64,000 nucleotides of DNA from Rotaria socialis (lineage: Eukaryota > Rotifera > Eurotatoria > Philodinida > Philodinidae), in the NCBI GenBank assembly GCA_905331475.1, contig CAJNYU010004617.1, positions 296,452-360,451 on the forward strand, written 5' to 3'. How positions within the stretch are numbered: position 1 is the stretch's first letter; the number at the start of each line of letters is the position of its first letter. Below are positions 42,401-56,011 of the stretch, piece by piece. Below the pieces are notes generated by a model. The model had not been told where the DNA came from and did not search any database. It worked only from the letters and a program-made list of their open reading frames with translations. The translations under genes were made by a program, and so were the position numbers.

Positions 42401-42599
42401 CATGATGACCATAAATTGGCAGTACCTGCATCGAATCCATCTAAAAATCAAATTAATAAAAGTTAGTTCTAATTCAAACATCTTTTATTTTTAAAAAGAA
42501 ACAAAAAAATTATTTTTAGCGAGTGATCTAGATCGTGACTCGACTGTTTCGTCTGAAACCGATGAGGATGAAGAAGAATCAACAAGACTCGAAGATTGA
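39434..42599 (+). CDS. ERICH3: Glutamate-rich protein 3 homologue (DUF4590)
   Basis: Fifteen exons, all in phase: 39434-39447, 39506-39590, 39647-39720, 39780-39855, 39913-40002, 40063-40155, 40454-40625, 40682-40868, 40936-40990, 41047-41857, 41911-41948, 42200-42236, 42296-42345, 42401-42461, 42520-42599; 640 residues. The N-terminus (ILNTDHIWQHLIKVGFIDNR) matches the start of vertebrate ERICH3 (hairpin-like HLLRSGLI). Exons 7-8 carry DUF4590: QQHCGGENLMVFKG, then PFALAFYVNGVISNRLSVCC and GGKRCLFSI...PCRK, with the conserved cysteines. The rest is Ser/Glu/Lys-rich and disordered, ending in an acidic tail. ERICH3 is linked to cilia and vesicle function in vertebrates; that role here is by homology. 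Exon 4's donor (GTTCGT) is the least certain boundary. Confidence 0.85.
41646..41831 (+). repeat. 93-bp in-frame tandem duplication inside the ERICH3-like exon
   Basis: Two adjacent 31-codon units, both reading SLNSSI-x-TSEPEKKNLL then KTAPRISSSES, differ at only a few positions. The length is a multiple of three, so the frame is kept. High identity points to a recent duplication. Confidence 0.85.
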
Positions 42600-44144
42600 A
42601 ATGCAAAATTCGTACATACAAACTTCAGAAAAAATACTGATAAAATACAGCAAAAAAATTAATTTTTTTGAAAGAAATAAAATAAAACGGATGCCATTTG
42701 ATGTATTTCTATGTAAATATTAGTAATACGAGTAGATTGATATGGCACAAGAATCCATAAAATATCTTTTATTCGTTTTTTCCAAACGCGCTAGCAGCAC
42801 TGAAATAAATAGATATACGTGTGACAATAGGGATATGTCGCAAAAATTAATTACATTTCGATAGTTTCAAAAGTGACAATTATCTAATAGATTTTGCTAA
42901 TCCTTCAAATAGGGAATGAATTTTTTTTTAATTTGAGAAATGAATAGGCTATTTATTTTGGTTTTATTAGAAACTATTATTAGAAATAATTGTGAAAAAG
43001 ATCGTAGTTGATAAAATATCTGAATCATTAATTTTGCTTTTTTTATATCTGAATTTTGATAAAACTCATAGTATCCATTTAAGATCATTGTATAAATTAA
43101 TATTGCTCGATGATTACTATTGTACTTATCTCATTATCGAAGTATTATTAAATTTTCCGAAAAGAAAACCTCATTTTCTTTTTTCTCTAACAACGTCGTA
43201 GCAAAATATTTTTAGAAAGAACTCATATCTATTTTTCTACTAATGAACGTTTACCGCATAGCTATTCAGTTTTGAAGACCTGCTGAGAATATTCATTCGT
43301 GACATTTCTGTGCCACTTTCTTTTCAATCGATCTTATCCTATTGCGCAAAAAAGAATATCTGCAGGACATGATTATATTCAAAAGAATACTAATATGACG
43401 TAGTTATTTATTGTCGTAGCTACATTGATTTAGATTGTCGATGTTGCTGAAGATTACTTTCATCCACATTATACACTTCAAGTATATTTAATTATCTTTT
43501 TGAATCGATAAACAAAATAAAGACATATTGTGATTCGCATAGAAAAATTCACGAGAACAAGTGCATGAATTTCATATATATCTGGAAATCAATTATTAGC
43601 CGAAATCATTTTCCAGCTAGTTTATCCTTTATTATATATATCTATCGACACTACTGTTATAGCACACACGTGGTCGAATTATTTTCCCTGTATTTCTCTC
43701 TCCCTCTGGTATGATGAATGACCATGCAACACTTCTTACGATCATGCGATGATATCTTTTTATCAGTAAATTCAACTAACGATTTCGAACCTTACTTTCT
43801 TCGACGTGTAAACTTGTTTATCTTCTTCTATTAGGCAGATAATTTAAATGCAGCATGTTTCATATAAAATAGTGTAGAATCACATAATAAATGTGTACGC
43901 AAGCGTGCAGTACGCACAACGCACAACTTTTCAACCAATCATAACGTAGCTCGCTTGTTTCTATTGTTAGGACGAAATATGCAACGATTTTTTTCTCTCA
44001 AAAACATTCTATTATGACAAATAAGAAGCCTTTCATCAATTCATATTTCTTTCTAAAACAAACAATTTTCTAGTCATATCTAAATAGCAAGTTCATATTT
44101 CATGTATGGCTTAGTCAAACATTTATGAATTTAAAATAAATATT
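42600..44144. other. Intergenic, no gene seen
   Basis: AT-rich spacer between the ERICH3-like gene and the histone cluster. Short frames near 42897-43201 overlap on both strands and have no motif. Confidence 0.45.
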
Positions 44145-44160
44145 AGCCCTAAAGAGGGCT
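44145..44160 (-). terminator. Histone 3' stem-loop of H2A
   Basis: On the minus strand AGCCCTCTTTAGGGCT: a 6-bp stem with a 4-nt loop, 66 nt past the stop. It is the replication-dependent histone mRNA 3' processing element and is shared by all three histone genes here. Confidence 0.9.
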
Positions 44161-44225
44161 GTTGGGTTTTTAGTTATATCTTGATGTTATGTTTCTTTTT
44201 GAATTGATATGAAAGTCAAGCACAT

Positions 44226-44766
<541 letters not shown>

Positions 44767-45007
44767 TGTTAAATTTGTTTTTTACTTGACGAAAGTGAAT
44801 AGAGAATGATTGATATAGAGAAGGAAACCGTGCATCGCCTTCAACATATATATGTCCATGTAGTGGACAACTTTACGAACCAATCGTATTAGAACATTAA
44901 TGATTGGTCGTTCAACGTACAAAATAATGTCGATATAAGAACGAAGAAATTGTCTCTCTTCTTTTCATTCGTATCTCCACAAAAAGCTTACGTTCAATTC
45001 TTTCAAC
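44767..45007. promoter_or_regulatory. Divergent H2A/H2B promoter
   Basis: A 241-bp spacer between two opposed ATGs. It holds CCAAT on the plus strand (44880-44884) and the minus strand (ATTGG, 44903-44907). A TATATAT-type box for H2A lies at 44847-44854 and TATAA for H2B at 44934-44938. The arrangement fits coordinated S-phase expression of dimer partners. Confidence 0.7.
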
Positions 45008-45391
45008 ATGCCACCAAAGACACCGTCAAAAGGAGCCAAGAAGGCCGTTACAAAAACATCAAAAGGAGCTTCTGGCGCCAAAGCTACTGACAAGAAACAC
45101 AGACGTAAACGCAAGGAAACCTACTCAATCTACATCTACAAGGTACTTAAACAAGTTCATCCAGATACAGGTATTTCGTCAAAAGCTATGTCAATTATGA
45201 ATTCATTCGTAAATGATATCTTTGAACGTATCGCTGCTGAATCAAGTCGTTTATCTCATTACAATAAACGATCAACAATCAGCAGTCGCGAAATTCAAAC
45301 AGCTGTCCGACTTTTATTACCTGGTGAACTTGCCAAACACGCTGTATCTGAAGGTACAAAAGCTGTTACCAAGTACACAAGTGCCAAATAA
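45008..45391 (+). CDS. H2B: Histone H2B
   Basis: Intronless, 127 residues, the normal size. After a Lys/Ala/Thr-rich tail the fold reads [39 protein letters not shown], and [20 protein letters not shown], ending [10 protein letters not shown], all diagnostic. It pairs with H2A in the nucleosome. The plus-strand TATA at 44934 and the stem-loop at 45436-45451 frame the gene as a replication-dependent histone. Confidence 0.97.
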   Translation: MPPKTPSKGAKKAVTKTSKGASGAKATDKKHRRKRKETYSIYIYKVLKQVHPDTGISSKAMSIMNSFVNDIFERIAAESSRLSHYNKRSTISSREIQTAVRLLLPGELAKHAVSEGTKAVTKYTSAK

Positions 45392-45435
45392 GCAACTTGC
45401 TTCGCACTAATTGGTCCAAAAAAACAAACCCAAAC

Positions 45436-45451
45436 AGCCCTCTTTAGGGCT
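45436..45451 (+). terminator. Histone 3' stem-loop of H2B
   Basis: AGCCCTCTTTAGGGCT, 45 nt after the stop; identical to that of H2A. Confidence 0.92.
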
Positions 45452-46120
45452 AACATATCATATATTCATGAATGTTGTTTTTCGTATATAGATAAACTGA
45501 ATATTTGCACAAAAAGAGCAGTTTTCGGAATGAGCCTTTGTTCATAAAGAAATGCTATACGTAACATGGTTACTTCACGCATTCCAGTCCTATGAATTAA
45601 TTTCTTTGCACAATAGAAAAGAATAAACTTCACGATATACCGTCGATAGGACAATGCGTACATAAAGTATAATGTTTTCTTTTTTGATAGTTCTAATTTA
45701 GATAAATATCGAATGTAATGATGGAATGCATTCAATTTGAATAAACACGTACAATAAAGATGAAATAGTAGAAATGTGCATATTTTTTTTTTATCTAAAT
45801 TTTTGTTTTATAATCGTCAGAATTTTATGATTCATTCATAGAGCAGTACGCGTTCGTGTTCAAATGAAACTATCGCAACGAATGCTCGAAGCAGCATTGA
45901 GTTTATTTCGAACACAATTGTTTCTTTCTAGATAGAATATTTCGATACATTATATGTATGTTTGTTTATCTCTCTATTCGTTTAACAATAGTATTGCATG
46001 TCCTTTCATGTAAAACAAACAGCTGACTTCATTTTTTTTCTCACTCTCAATCTCGAGTTCTGATTCGTTAATAACGAATGTTTCTTAACTGACCAACGAG
46101 TGAATGGACTGTCTTCATAG
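45452..46120. other. Intergenic, H2B to H4
   Basis: AT-rich spacer. An 89-codon minus-strand frame (45466-45735) has no recognisable feature. The right end carries the H4 promoter. Confidence 0.5.
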
Positions 46121-46127
46121 TATATAA
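46121..46127 (+). promoter_or_regulatory. TATA box of H4
   Basis: TATATAA 67 bp before the H4 ATG. Confidence 0.6.
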
Positions 46128-46181
46128 CGAATGCCTATAGATTATTGAAGGATAACTATTACTAAAAAAAAAGAATAATAA

Positions 46182-46505
<324 letters not shown>

Positions 46506-46541
46506 ATGAATTAATAACAAAACGAAATAATTTACCCAAAC

Positions 46542-46557
46542 AGCCCTCTTAAGGGCT
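46542..46557 (+). terminator. Histone 3' stem-loop of H4
   Basis: AGCCCTCTTAAGGGCT, 37 nt after the stop; the stem is identical to those of H2A and H2B and the loop differs by one base. Confidence 0.92.
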
Positions 46558-48696
46558 AAAAATGGCCATTATTTATTCTTTAAATTCATAAATGTTGGAT
46601 AGAGAAATAAACATTATTAAATTGTTTGCTCATTCAAGTGATTCTACGATCCAATACAAAACTAATCGATACATGCAGATAATTGCACATTAAGTGTTGA
46701 GTTGACATCAAGGAAGCTGCAAGAAATCATTCTACTATTTCAGATAATGATTATCATCGTCCTAAAATTTATTAGGTAAAAAGAAAAGAATTGTTTCCTC
46801 AGAATGTTGTCAATCCTTCGCAGTTTTTTGTTGAGATAGTGATGGTTCTGTATAATTACTCACAGTTTTCCTTTTTTTTGAAAGACTCGCAGTAGAAAAG
46901 AAAACAGGATGAACTTTTTTTTACCCGAAAAAAGCTATGTTTAGACATCTTCATGCTGCTTGCTATTATCCCCCACAATTAATGCTTTTGCAACGATTGT
47001 TGCACTTCAGCCTTGTTAAAAGTGCCTCAAATTGTTCTTGAATACTTTATTTTATTACCATTGTACTCACTCAAAGTCATATTGTCATTCAGCATTTTTG
47101 TCATATGTAGTCTCGTTTGTATAGTAAACGGATCGATATTTTTTCTTTGCTTTTTTTTAAGTGAATGCGATTGGATTATAAATTTGCTCTTTTTTTTGAA
47201 TGTTTCGTGCTGCTCGGACAATGTTATAACGAATGATAAAACAGTCGACTGTATAAGTTTATTGGTGCGAAAATATTTTTCCTATGAAAAAAATAAGAAG
47301 CACGTTCAATCAAAATGAATGTTTGAGTATGTATCGAGCCAACATGATATTCTATTGAAGTGTTTCAAATGAAAATCGTTAGCTATTTAAGTTTTAAAAC
47401 CATGGATTAATTCTAGAAAAAAAAATGAATTGAAATATGATTCCTACAAATTAATTTCTAGTTGTCCTTAAGAAATTATGGAATCAAAATATTAGAACTA
47501 CATAAAGTATATATTGAGTGATAATTCTAATTCAATGTTCAATTATAAGTCATCCGCTTGTCTTAAAATACAATTCACTGTTTTCTTTCTCTACACGAAG
47601 TCATATAGTTCGGACATGTGCACCACACTATATATTGACATTTTAAATAAAATATTCTCCTGTTGAAGAAGTATGATTTTGTGTGGTATTTATAGAACAC
47701 TCAAAACGATATATTATGACATTGACGTATCCTTTACATACAAAAAAAGGGATTCATTTTTTTTTAATGAAATTTTGATGGTAAAAAGCATCATCAGTAT
47801 GAATAAACTGTTTTTTCTTCTGCAACGTATTTTAAACGAACAACTTATTAAAAAATATTACCTCAAATGCAAAACTCAAAACACATTAATGAAATAAGCG
47901 ATAGAGAGAATTTCTTACTGTTTCATTCTTGTGTCCCGAAGGAAAAAATAAATGTAATTTACTCGATCTTATTCAGCTTGTAATTGTATTTCATATCACA
48001 CAATTGAAGCCACTAGTTTGCTTTAGAATATACACAGAGAAAATACGTGAGTATTTAAACGATGCTATGTAATCGACTTCTTGTTTCAATAATCTGTATA
48101 ACACTAAGAACAACATCTTATTTTTCTCTTCGATCAAAGTATTTCCTTTGATTTCTTCCCTGAATAGATTAAATGGCAAAGATTGTCCGGATGATTTTAT
48201 AATTTTAAAGAAAAAGAACTATGAAAAATGCTTAAATGTCATAAGCATAATAGTTGGAAAATCATGAAGATGGTAACTCCAACGAAAACTTTTGCAGTAC
48301 AATGGTAATATCGCTGTTATTTTGTTGTGAAATTTTACCTTAGATTACATAATTTATAATTTTGAAAATCTTTCTAGATATTTTACTAAATGATATTTTT
48401 CGATGAACACGATTATCGGGTTTTGATTTTATTTCTCATTTAACATATAGTTGAATAACTGCATGCTATTATTTGATAGTTTGATTTTTACAAACGTGAT
48501 CCAATTAGAGATGCTGTTTCAAAATACATATCAATATCCTATTCAACCATCGATGACTACAAATAAAATGCCTTATCAAACCGCCAGCAACCACGTGCAA
48601 GAGCAATATTAGCAATGTTCCATTGGTTCCATTGAAAACAGCGTAAATATTTTTACATTGATCATGCTTGATTATTGTCTCTGTTCTAATTAATAG
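46558..48696. other. Intergenic, no gene seen
   Basis: About 2.1 kb, AT-rich. No H3 or H1 coding sequence is present. Overlapping short frames at 47013-47318 and others are unsupported. Confidence 0.5.
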
Positions 48697-49474
48697 ATTT
48701 GCATCAAAAGTTCTCTGGATTGCATTACCAATTGTGATTGTGCTTGGTTTGACGGCAGCTACCACAGTACCCATCGTTGTAATGATACTAACATCTGGTA
48801 AGTTTTAAAGAAAGAAGTTTCTTTTCAATTCGAAATATAATAGAAGACGTCAATGCATGTATGAAAAGTCTAATAAGGTCATCGAAAATTTTCCTAAGTC
48901 AGATCTACATAAATAAAAGATGCTAATTGGAAATTGTCATTAACGTTCCATTTATTTTAACTTTAGAAACAACTACAACAACAACAACGTCTGATACAAG
49001 TACATAGATATCATCTATATTATTCATTGATCTCTGTATCTCTCTCTATTCATATAGCAACAACAGCTGCATGTGCAACAACATACTCTCAATTTTTTAC
49101 AAGTGGTGCTACGCCATCAAGTGAATGTACAACATGGAATTCATTTGTAGCTGGTTTAACTTGTTCGAGTCCACACATCTTTAAATTTGTATGGTACAAA
49201 TGATCCAATTGGTATAAACGTTACTAATGCAGCCGTTGCTATTGCCATTGCATCAGCTTTACGCACGGGTACTGCGCATAGTGGCTCATCGAATGGATAT
49301 TCGTGACAGGTGGGCACTTGTGGTAGTGGCATAGAATTAACTGCAATACGTGCTACATGCAGCTGCAATCCTGGTTATATTATGAGACCATGTGTTGGTT
49401 ATTCTAATTGGGGCGGTATTAATGGTGCAATGTGTACAGCAGCGTCACAAACCATATTCCTTTTTTTCCGATGA
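48697..49474 (+). pseudogene. Broken type II-like membrane protein with a cysteine-rich ectodomain
   Basis: Exon-like blocks in order: a transmembrane segment (LWIALPIVIVLGLTAATTVP, 48697-48797, GT donor), a Thr-rich linker (48967 on), then an extracellular block from about 49060 (SECTTWNSFVAGLTCSS; after a frameshift GTNDPIGINVTNAAVAIAIA, VGTCGSGIEL, CSCNPGYIMRPCVGY). The frame is broken once after LTCSS and again by a TGA near 49305, where the pattern suggests a Trp codon was lost. The TM, Thr linker and Cys-rich layout is the kind seen in large bdelloid surface-protein families, but I cannot name the family with certainty. Confidence 0.6.
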
Positions 49475-50055
49475 ATAAATACAAAACAATGATATGAACA
49501 TCAGTTATTTCATTTTTGTTTTTTTTCTTTTAATTATAATCTTTTTTTTCTCATGTTGTTTCTCTAAAACTAAAACCTTTGAAACACATATTTATGGATA
49601 TAATTATCACGCTTTGTGTGATCTAAACCGAATAGAAATCGATGATAAACAATTCAGTATTAAGTCCACTATATTGACCAACGATTAGTCATCAGAACTG
49701 CACAATTAAGCAATAATGGAGTCTCTATCATATAGATCATCTAGGACTCTTTATGAGTGTGACATCTAACTTTAAAAAATTGCTATTCAACGATCCATTG
49801 GCTGAGAAACTATCGATAAATTGTATGCTAGTGGGTTTTTTGTGTTGTAATTTTTTTGGTTTTTTAGCCACCACTTCATTTTTTAAAATGGGAAAAATAA
49901 AATCTGTCATATCTTAATTTGAAATATTTTCTTATTTCACCACTCATTATGTAATATGTTAAATAAACGTTGTTAAATTATGTAGGTATACAATTATAGT
50001 TTTGTATCGTCGCAATTATAATTTTTTTATTGAAGTTTCAACCAAAACAATCCTT
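49475..50055. other. Intergenic, no gene seen
   Basis: Short T-rich spacer before EDEM3. A 64-codon hydrophobic frame (49494-49688) is not supported. Confidence 0.45.
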
Positions 50056-53000
50056 ATGAAGATATTGTATATAATTCTTTTTTTTCTAATCTTCATGCAC
50101 ATGATGATTGGTATGAAATTAGAAGAAAAAAATCGTCTGCGTTTAAAAGTTCTTAATATGTTTCAACATGGATTTGGTTCATACATGGTATTAAACGATT
50201 TATTTTTAGTATTGAGATATTTAATCATAATGAGATTTTATTTTTTAGAAATATGCTTATCCTGCCGATGAACTGATGCCATTGAGGTAACAAAAAGCAA
50301 TTAAATGCATGAATAGACATGATCATGAATTAATTTTTCTAGTTGTAAAGGTCGATATCGGGGCTCTGAGTTGTCACGTGGTGATATTGATGATGCACTT
50401 GGAAAGTATGTATTCTAAAACAAAAAATATTAAAAATAAAAATCGACTTTCTAATGGTTTTTTTCTTCTGTAGTTTTTCATTAACACTTGTCGATAGTTT
50501 GGATTCTTTAGCTGTAATTAAAAATGAAAATTATTTCATTGTTTTTAATGAAAATTTTATTTTTCAAGGTTTTCGGAATGTTTGACGAATTTGAACATGC
50601 TGTTCGTCGAGTTATTCAACACGTTTCATTTGATCGTGATGTTATTGTTTCTGTTTTCGAAACAAACATACGTATGGTTGGGTAAAGCTAGTTGATTTTT
50701 TGAATTACGAAATTGTTTTACTTTTTCTTGTTTTAGTGGTCTTCTCGGTGGACATATATCTGCAAAATATATTCATTTACATTATTCACCTCGGTTATCT
50801 TGGTATCGTGATGAATTATTAATTCTAGCACATGATTTAGCGCTACGTTTATTACCAGCGTTTAATACAACAAGTGGCTTGCCATTGCCTCGTGTTAATC
50901 TACGCTATGGTGTTGATTTAACATTATTAAAAAGTGATAGTGAACGTTTTACATGTACAGCCTGTGCTGGTACATTAATATTAGAATGGGCAACATTATC
51001 ACGGTTAACAGGCAATTATTTATTTGAACAATATGCTGATCGTGCTATGTCGTATCTATGGGATAGACGACATCGAAAGTCGAATTTAATGGGTACAATA
51101 CTTAATGTACATTCAGGCGATTGGATTGTACGTGAATCAGGTATTGGCGCTGGTATTGATTCATATTATGAATATTTATTTAAAGCTTATGTTTTATTGG
51201 GCGAGAAAAATAATGATTATTTATCTCGATTTGAAGAACATTATTCATCTATAATGTCGTATGTTCAACGTGGTGTTGCAATGGTTACTGTTCAAATGCA
51301 TCCACCATATCGTTTAGTAAAAAACCATATGGATGCTTTATTAGCATTTTGGCCAGGTTTACAAGTTCTTACAGGAGACTTAAAATCTGCTGTTGAACTA
51401 CATGAAATGCTCTATAAAGTTGTTCAGAAACATAAATTTCTACCTGAAGCATTTACAACAGATTATCGGGTACATTGGAAGTCACATCCATTACGACCGG
51501 AATTTGTTGAGTCCACTTATTTTCTTTACAAGGTAAATTATATATATATATACATGTCTTAAAGCATCGATTTTCCTTTCATTAATGATGATGACAGTAT
51601 TTCATTTGATTATTGAGCCTATGATGTTAAATTTCGTACAGCGTTTGTTTCGAGTCGAACCCAACCCGAATGTCGCTTTCCTCTCCAATTACGTCTGAAA
51701 AGGTTCATATAGCTTCCTGAAGAAATTTAAGACTGATCGTAGTATTCGAATTTCATCTATCATAGATCAAATAAAACTGATTTAGTTTACTTTTTAATTC
51801 CAGAGGAATTCCTATTCTAACATAGATCAACTTTTCATAGAACTTTTTTTAATAATAAATTTCTTGATTGTTGTGTTTTTCAAGGCTACTGGTGATCCAC
51901 ATTATCTTGAAGTCGGTCGAACAATCATAAATAATTTAGAAGAACATGCCCGTGTACCGTGCGGTTATGCTGCTTTATCTGATGTTTCAACTGGTCAAAA
52001 AGAAGATCGTATGGATTCATTTGTATTAGCTGAAACATTTAAATATCTTTATTTATTATTTGATTCAACACCACATCGTTTTATTGATATTGATCAATTT
52101 ATATTTACTACTGAAGGACATCTTCTTCCACTTAATATTTTATCATTTGATATAAATAATACATTAAAAAATGAATTCAATAAGATGACTTTAAAATCAG
52201 CACAAATATATGAACAAAACAATATTTCAATAACTATAAAACGAACTGAACGAAAAGCAAAAATGAATCAATGTCCAGCTATGGACGATCAATTTAAATC
52301 ACATCAATATAAAGAAAAATTACGACAGAATATTCGTGGAGATCAAGATATGACAGAAACAATAATAACATCAACATCAAATAATATTGAAAAACAAAAG
52401 AATAAGTTAGTTAGAAACCTGAATGTATTCATAGTGTAGATGATTTAAGCATCTTTTAGTTAGAATTGAACAATCACTATTGATTCTTTTCTTGTAGATA
52501 AACGTCAGGTAGACATCTACAGGTTAAACTTGTTTGTACCTTCTTCTATCCTAATACTAATATATATATTGCATGGTCGAATTGAGTTTCGGTGATTTAT
52601 AAGCTCTATTGTATATTCTTCTTGTTCTACACACTACTGCTGTAAAGAGAAGTTGATCGAATTCAAGAATTTAATTCACATAGTAAAACCATCAAACTAC
52701 TCTTTAGAGTTCTAACTATCCCGATGTCTGTTGAGATTCTTCTCTGTTTGTTTATTTGTTTCTATCAATTTCTAATCTTTCTTTAGTACTTCCAATCATC
52801 GTCTAATTGCTATGGAATTTTCACCAGATAATTCTCAGCATTTATCAGAAATTACAAAAATGGGTATTCAAATTCAACTTTTGAATGATGGCCGTCAGTA
52901 TTGCAGTTTTTATTTCCGTTTTAGTACTTCACGATTTTTGTTTCGTTTTATTTAGAAGTTCAATTAGTTCACATTTCATCCAGTGCTGAATCAATCGATG

Positions 53001-53804
53001 ATGCTGAAAATGGTATAGTATTTATGCAAGAAATGATTGAATTGATGGAACATACGAATACGATGGATAATTTTCAAACTTATCATTCATCATTAAGTGT
53101 CATTCCATTAATGATTCCATCATTAGATAGACCAATGAAATTTATTGTTTATACTGCTCAATTTGGTAAACAATTACACAAAACTCAAGGCGTAAATATT
53201 TTATTTATTTTCATTATTTAGAAATATCTGTCTTTTTTCTTCCATCGTTTAGATATTTGCTCAATTATATGTTGTTCAACCATTTTCTGGTTGTTCAGAA
53301 CTTTTATCTTCTCATTATCTATCTTTTCGTATTGGTATTGTTGGTCGTGGTGATTGTATGTTCATCGAGAAAGCCCGTCATTTAGAAAATGCTCAAGCTA
53401 TCGCTGGAATTGTTATCGATAATAATCTATCATTGAAGTCTTCGACTGGTGCAATATTTTCTATGTCTGGTGATGGAAATAATGATGTAAATATTCCTCT
53501 TGTTTTAATGTTTAAAGATGAAGCTTTTCAATTGGTAAATCTTTTGTTAAAACAACCAAAATTAATTTTATATATGGGAGATGAAAATTATTTAATGGAT
53601 AGTTTTTATCAACAAATGGATTATCTAAATACTTTAATTGGACCATTTTATCAAACTACAGATAGATGGATCTATGGACAATGGGAATTTTGTAAAACGA
53701 ATATACAATGTTCTGTTGTACCAAAAAATTTAAAAGAATTAGAATTAACAATTAAAAAACAGACTGAAAATAGTATTGAAACAGGTAAACAAGAGAAATT
53801 TTAA
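50056..53804 (+). CDS. EDEM3: ER degradation-enhancing alpha-mannosidase-like protein 3
   Basis: Ten exons: 50056-50187, 50249-50286, 50343-50405, 50474-50513, 50569-50681, 50737-51532, 51885-52405, 52787-52893, 52956-53191, 53253-53804; in frame, 865 residues (human EDEM3 is about 930). The chosen ATG gives a signal peptide ([19 protein letters not shown]). The GH47 domain follows: [64 protein letters not shown], and [21 protein letters not shown] protease-associated domain sits near the C-terminus ([20 protein letters not shown], then [18 protein letters not shown]). GH47 plus PA separates EDEM3 from EDEM1/2. It trims mannose from misfolded glycoproteins for ER-associated degradation. No KDEL signal at the predicted end; an alternative 3' exon is possible (54669-54877). 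Confidence 0.93.
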
Positions 53805-54668
53805 TAGCTTATTTTTTTAGTTGTATTCATCATTTCGCAATAGAAATATGACTGATCAAGTTTATTGATTATTTATACATATCCGATTTTTTAAAGCATT
53901 CGAATTTAGGTTTTCATAAACTCTGACTAGGACAAATTTATTTTTCATAGTCCCCGCGCAACTTCAATCCGTGAGATCCTATATCATTTTTTCCTCAAAA
54001 AATGATAAAATTACCTATTTGATTATTCATTGGTACTATGTAATTAGTTTTCCAATGCTGGTGGAGAGCTGACTAATATTTGATTGTTTACTAGTTGACA
54101 TTGTTGCTAGCATTTTACATGCCAAGAAATACAAGAACCCCATAGGATACGCTATTTCAAATTGATTATCGCTGACACGAGTCATTAACGAAAACTTATA
54201 AGTGCGAATACTCTCATAATGTTTGAATTTTCAGCGGGAATTTTTCTGGGTCATTCAGAAGATCTGACAATCCTCATATCAACAGTAACTAAATTTAAAT
54301 GTTCTATTAGATGATATTATTGCATTTTTTGTCGTAAAATAATAGAATCTCTCGTTAGAAAATTTACTTAAAATGTAATGATAACTGCCCTATATTGAAA
54401 GTGTCTAGAAGACTAATTCAAAATCAAATTAAATTCTCGGATAGAACCAAATGATAGACCATGATATAAGTGTAGGACGGCCATCAAATATATAACTTTT
54501 AATCGAATGACTTTAGAAAGTTAAAGGATAGGTTCGAGCCTATCTTTTGGAAGCAAATGATGTTTTGAACATGAAATTCAACTCTGAATACTCTGTTGAC
54601 AAACTAGAGCTTCACTGATGCTTCCTTTTCTTATATGTTGAATAGAATAAACGAAACATTTTATTTAG
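53805..54668. other. EDEM3 3' region or last intron
   Basis: If the GTAAAC at 53785 is used as a donor, this is the body of an 884-nt intron ending at the AG at 54668. Otherwise it is 3' UTR and spacer. No other signal. Confidence 0.4.
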
Positions 54669-54877
54669 ACGATGAACCTTCTACTTTGGATGCAAATGAT
54701 GAATTAAATACTATGGATAGTAACTCTGTAGTATTTGACAAACTGTTGGAAACAATTCACTCTATTGATGAACCTTCATTACATTATAATAGACAAGATG
54801 AAAATGTTGATCAACTGAGTGGAAAAACAAAACAGACTGAAAGAAACAAAAAGATGAGTAACACAACACTTCCATGA
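54669..54877 (+). CDS. EDEM3: Candidate alternative last exon of EDEM3
   Basis: An open, acidic segment starting DDEPSTLDANDELNTMDS and ending in a stop at 54877. It is in the right phase to follow codon 859 of EDEM3 through a GTAAAC donor at 53785 and an AG acceptor at 54667-54668. Codon use looks protein-like and acidic tails are common in EDEM3. It does not add a KDEL. Without transcripts it could equally be an unrelated small frame. Confidence 0.35.
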
Positions 54878-56004
54878 AAGAAAGAGATATTCATCGAATT
54901 TTTATCTATGATTTCCGGTGTTATATCTTTTTTCTCTAGTCCTTGAACTATTTGATTGAATGAGCTTTACTATGATACATAATTGATAATCGACATACAA
55001 CTTTTCTTTCTATATTTTTGTTGTAGTAGTTGTTGTTGTTATTATTATTATTGCTGTCATTACTTTTAAAAGATGTATCGAAAATGAAAACGATTAATAA
55101 ATATAAATATTGTCAATATTTTATGTAAGCATAAAAAAGATATTTATCATTATCATTTAGCACGTGATTTTAAATAGAGAATTGATAAAATATTCTACAT
55201 AAATTTGTACGATAAGCATTTTTGGAAAGATGTTGTACTCAGATAGTAATTAGCACAAGTCATAATCAGACGTATTTTCTCACTTTTTACTTGAATTTTA
55301 TTGTTTCATATCTTGTAGTGTTGCACCATATATGATTGAAAAGAAATAGTAGGAATCTGTTACTTCAGAGCTTTATCCATCGGCGATATAGGAGTTATGT
55401 GAAAAATGATCAATGTAGGCTACCAGAATGTAGAACATATCCCCGAAGGATGTGTGATTTTTTTGATGTCTAACACTAATCTAAACCAAATATTTTAACA
55501 TAAAAACTGACGACCTGGACTAGACTACACACGATAAGCTATGCTATTATAATCCAATAGATAAATTAACTAGTCTTGTACATAATGTGAACTGATCCTG
55601 TATTATTTGTCACACATAATTCTCATTTCACCAATTGATGAATATCTAATATAATTTTTTAAATTATATTATCCTGTTGAGATTTTCCTATTGATACCAA
55701 GCACATCCTACAATCAACTGAATTCTCTCATGCTGCCAGCAAGATGTATAGAGAAAAATAGAATTCGAGTTTTCCCACAATAACGGGAAATACCACCGTC
55801 TATACGTACAAGTACGTAACAGAAATACATGAAGAAAGTATCAATGATAGTGTGCAATATACTGATATCTCTATTCTGATGCCAAATCTGAGAAACATTT
55901 CATGACACATTTTCCCATCATTTTAAAGGGAACAAACGTGCTCTGGAATGGGATTCTTGCCCACAGAGAAGAAAAGCATGACCTGTTGGGTTGGTACATA
56001 CATG
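54878..56004. other. Intergenic, no gene seen
   Basis: AT-rich spacer with short GTT/ATT triplet runs near 55023-55052. No exon recognised. Confidence 0.45.
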
Positions 56005-56011
56005 TATATAG
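56005..56011 (+). promoter_or_regulatory. Candidate TATA box of the secreted orphan gene
   Basis: TATATAG about 75 bp before the ATG at 56085, at a spacing that fits a short leader. Confidence 0.4.

Noticed and set aside
54525..54550. tRNA-like T arm (GATAGGTTCGAGCCTATC)
   Set aside because: The stem and loop sizes are wrong for a T arm, and no acceptor stem, D arm or anticodon arm can be drawn around it.
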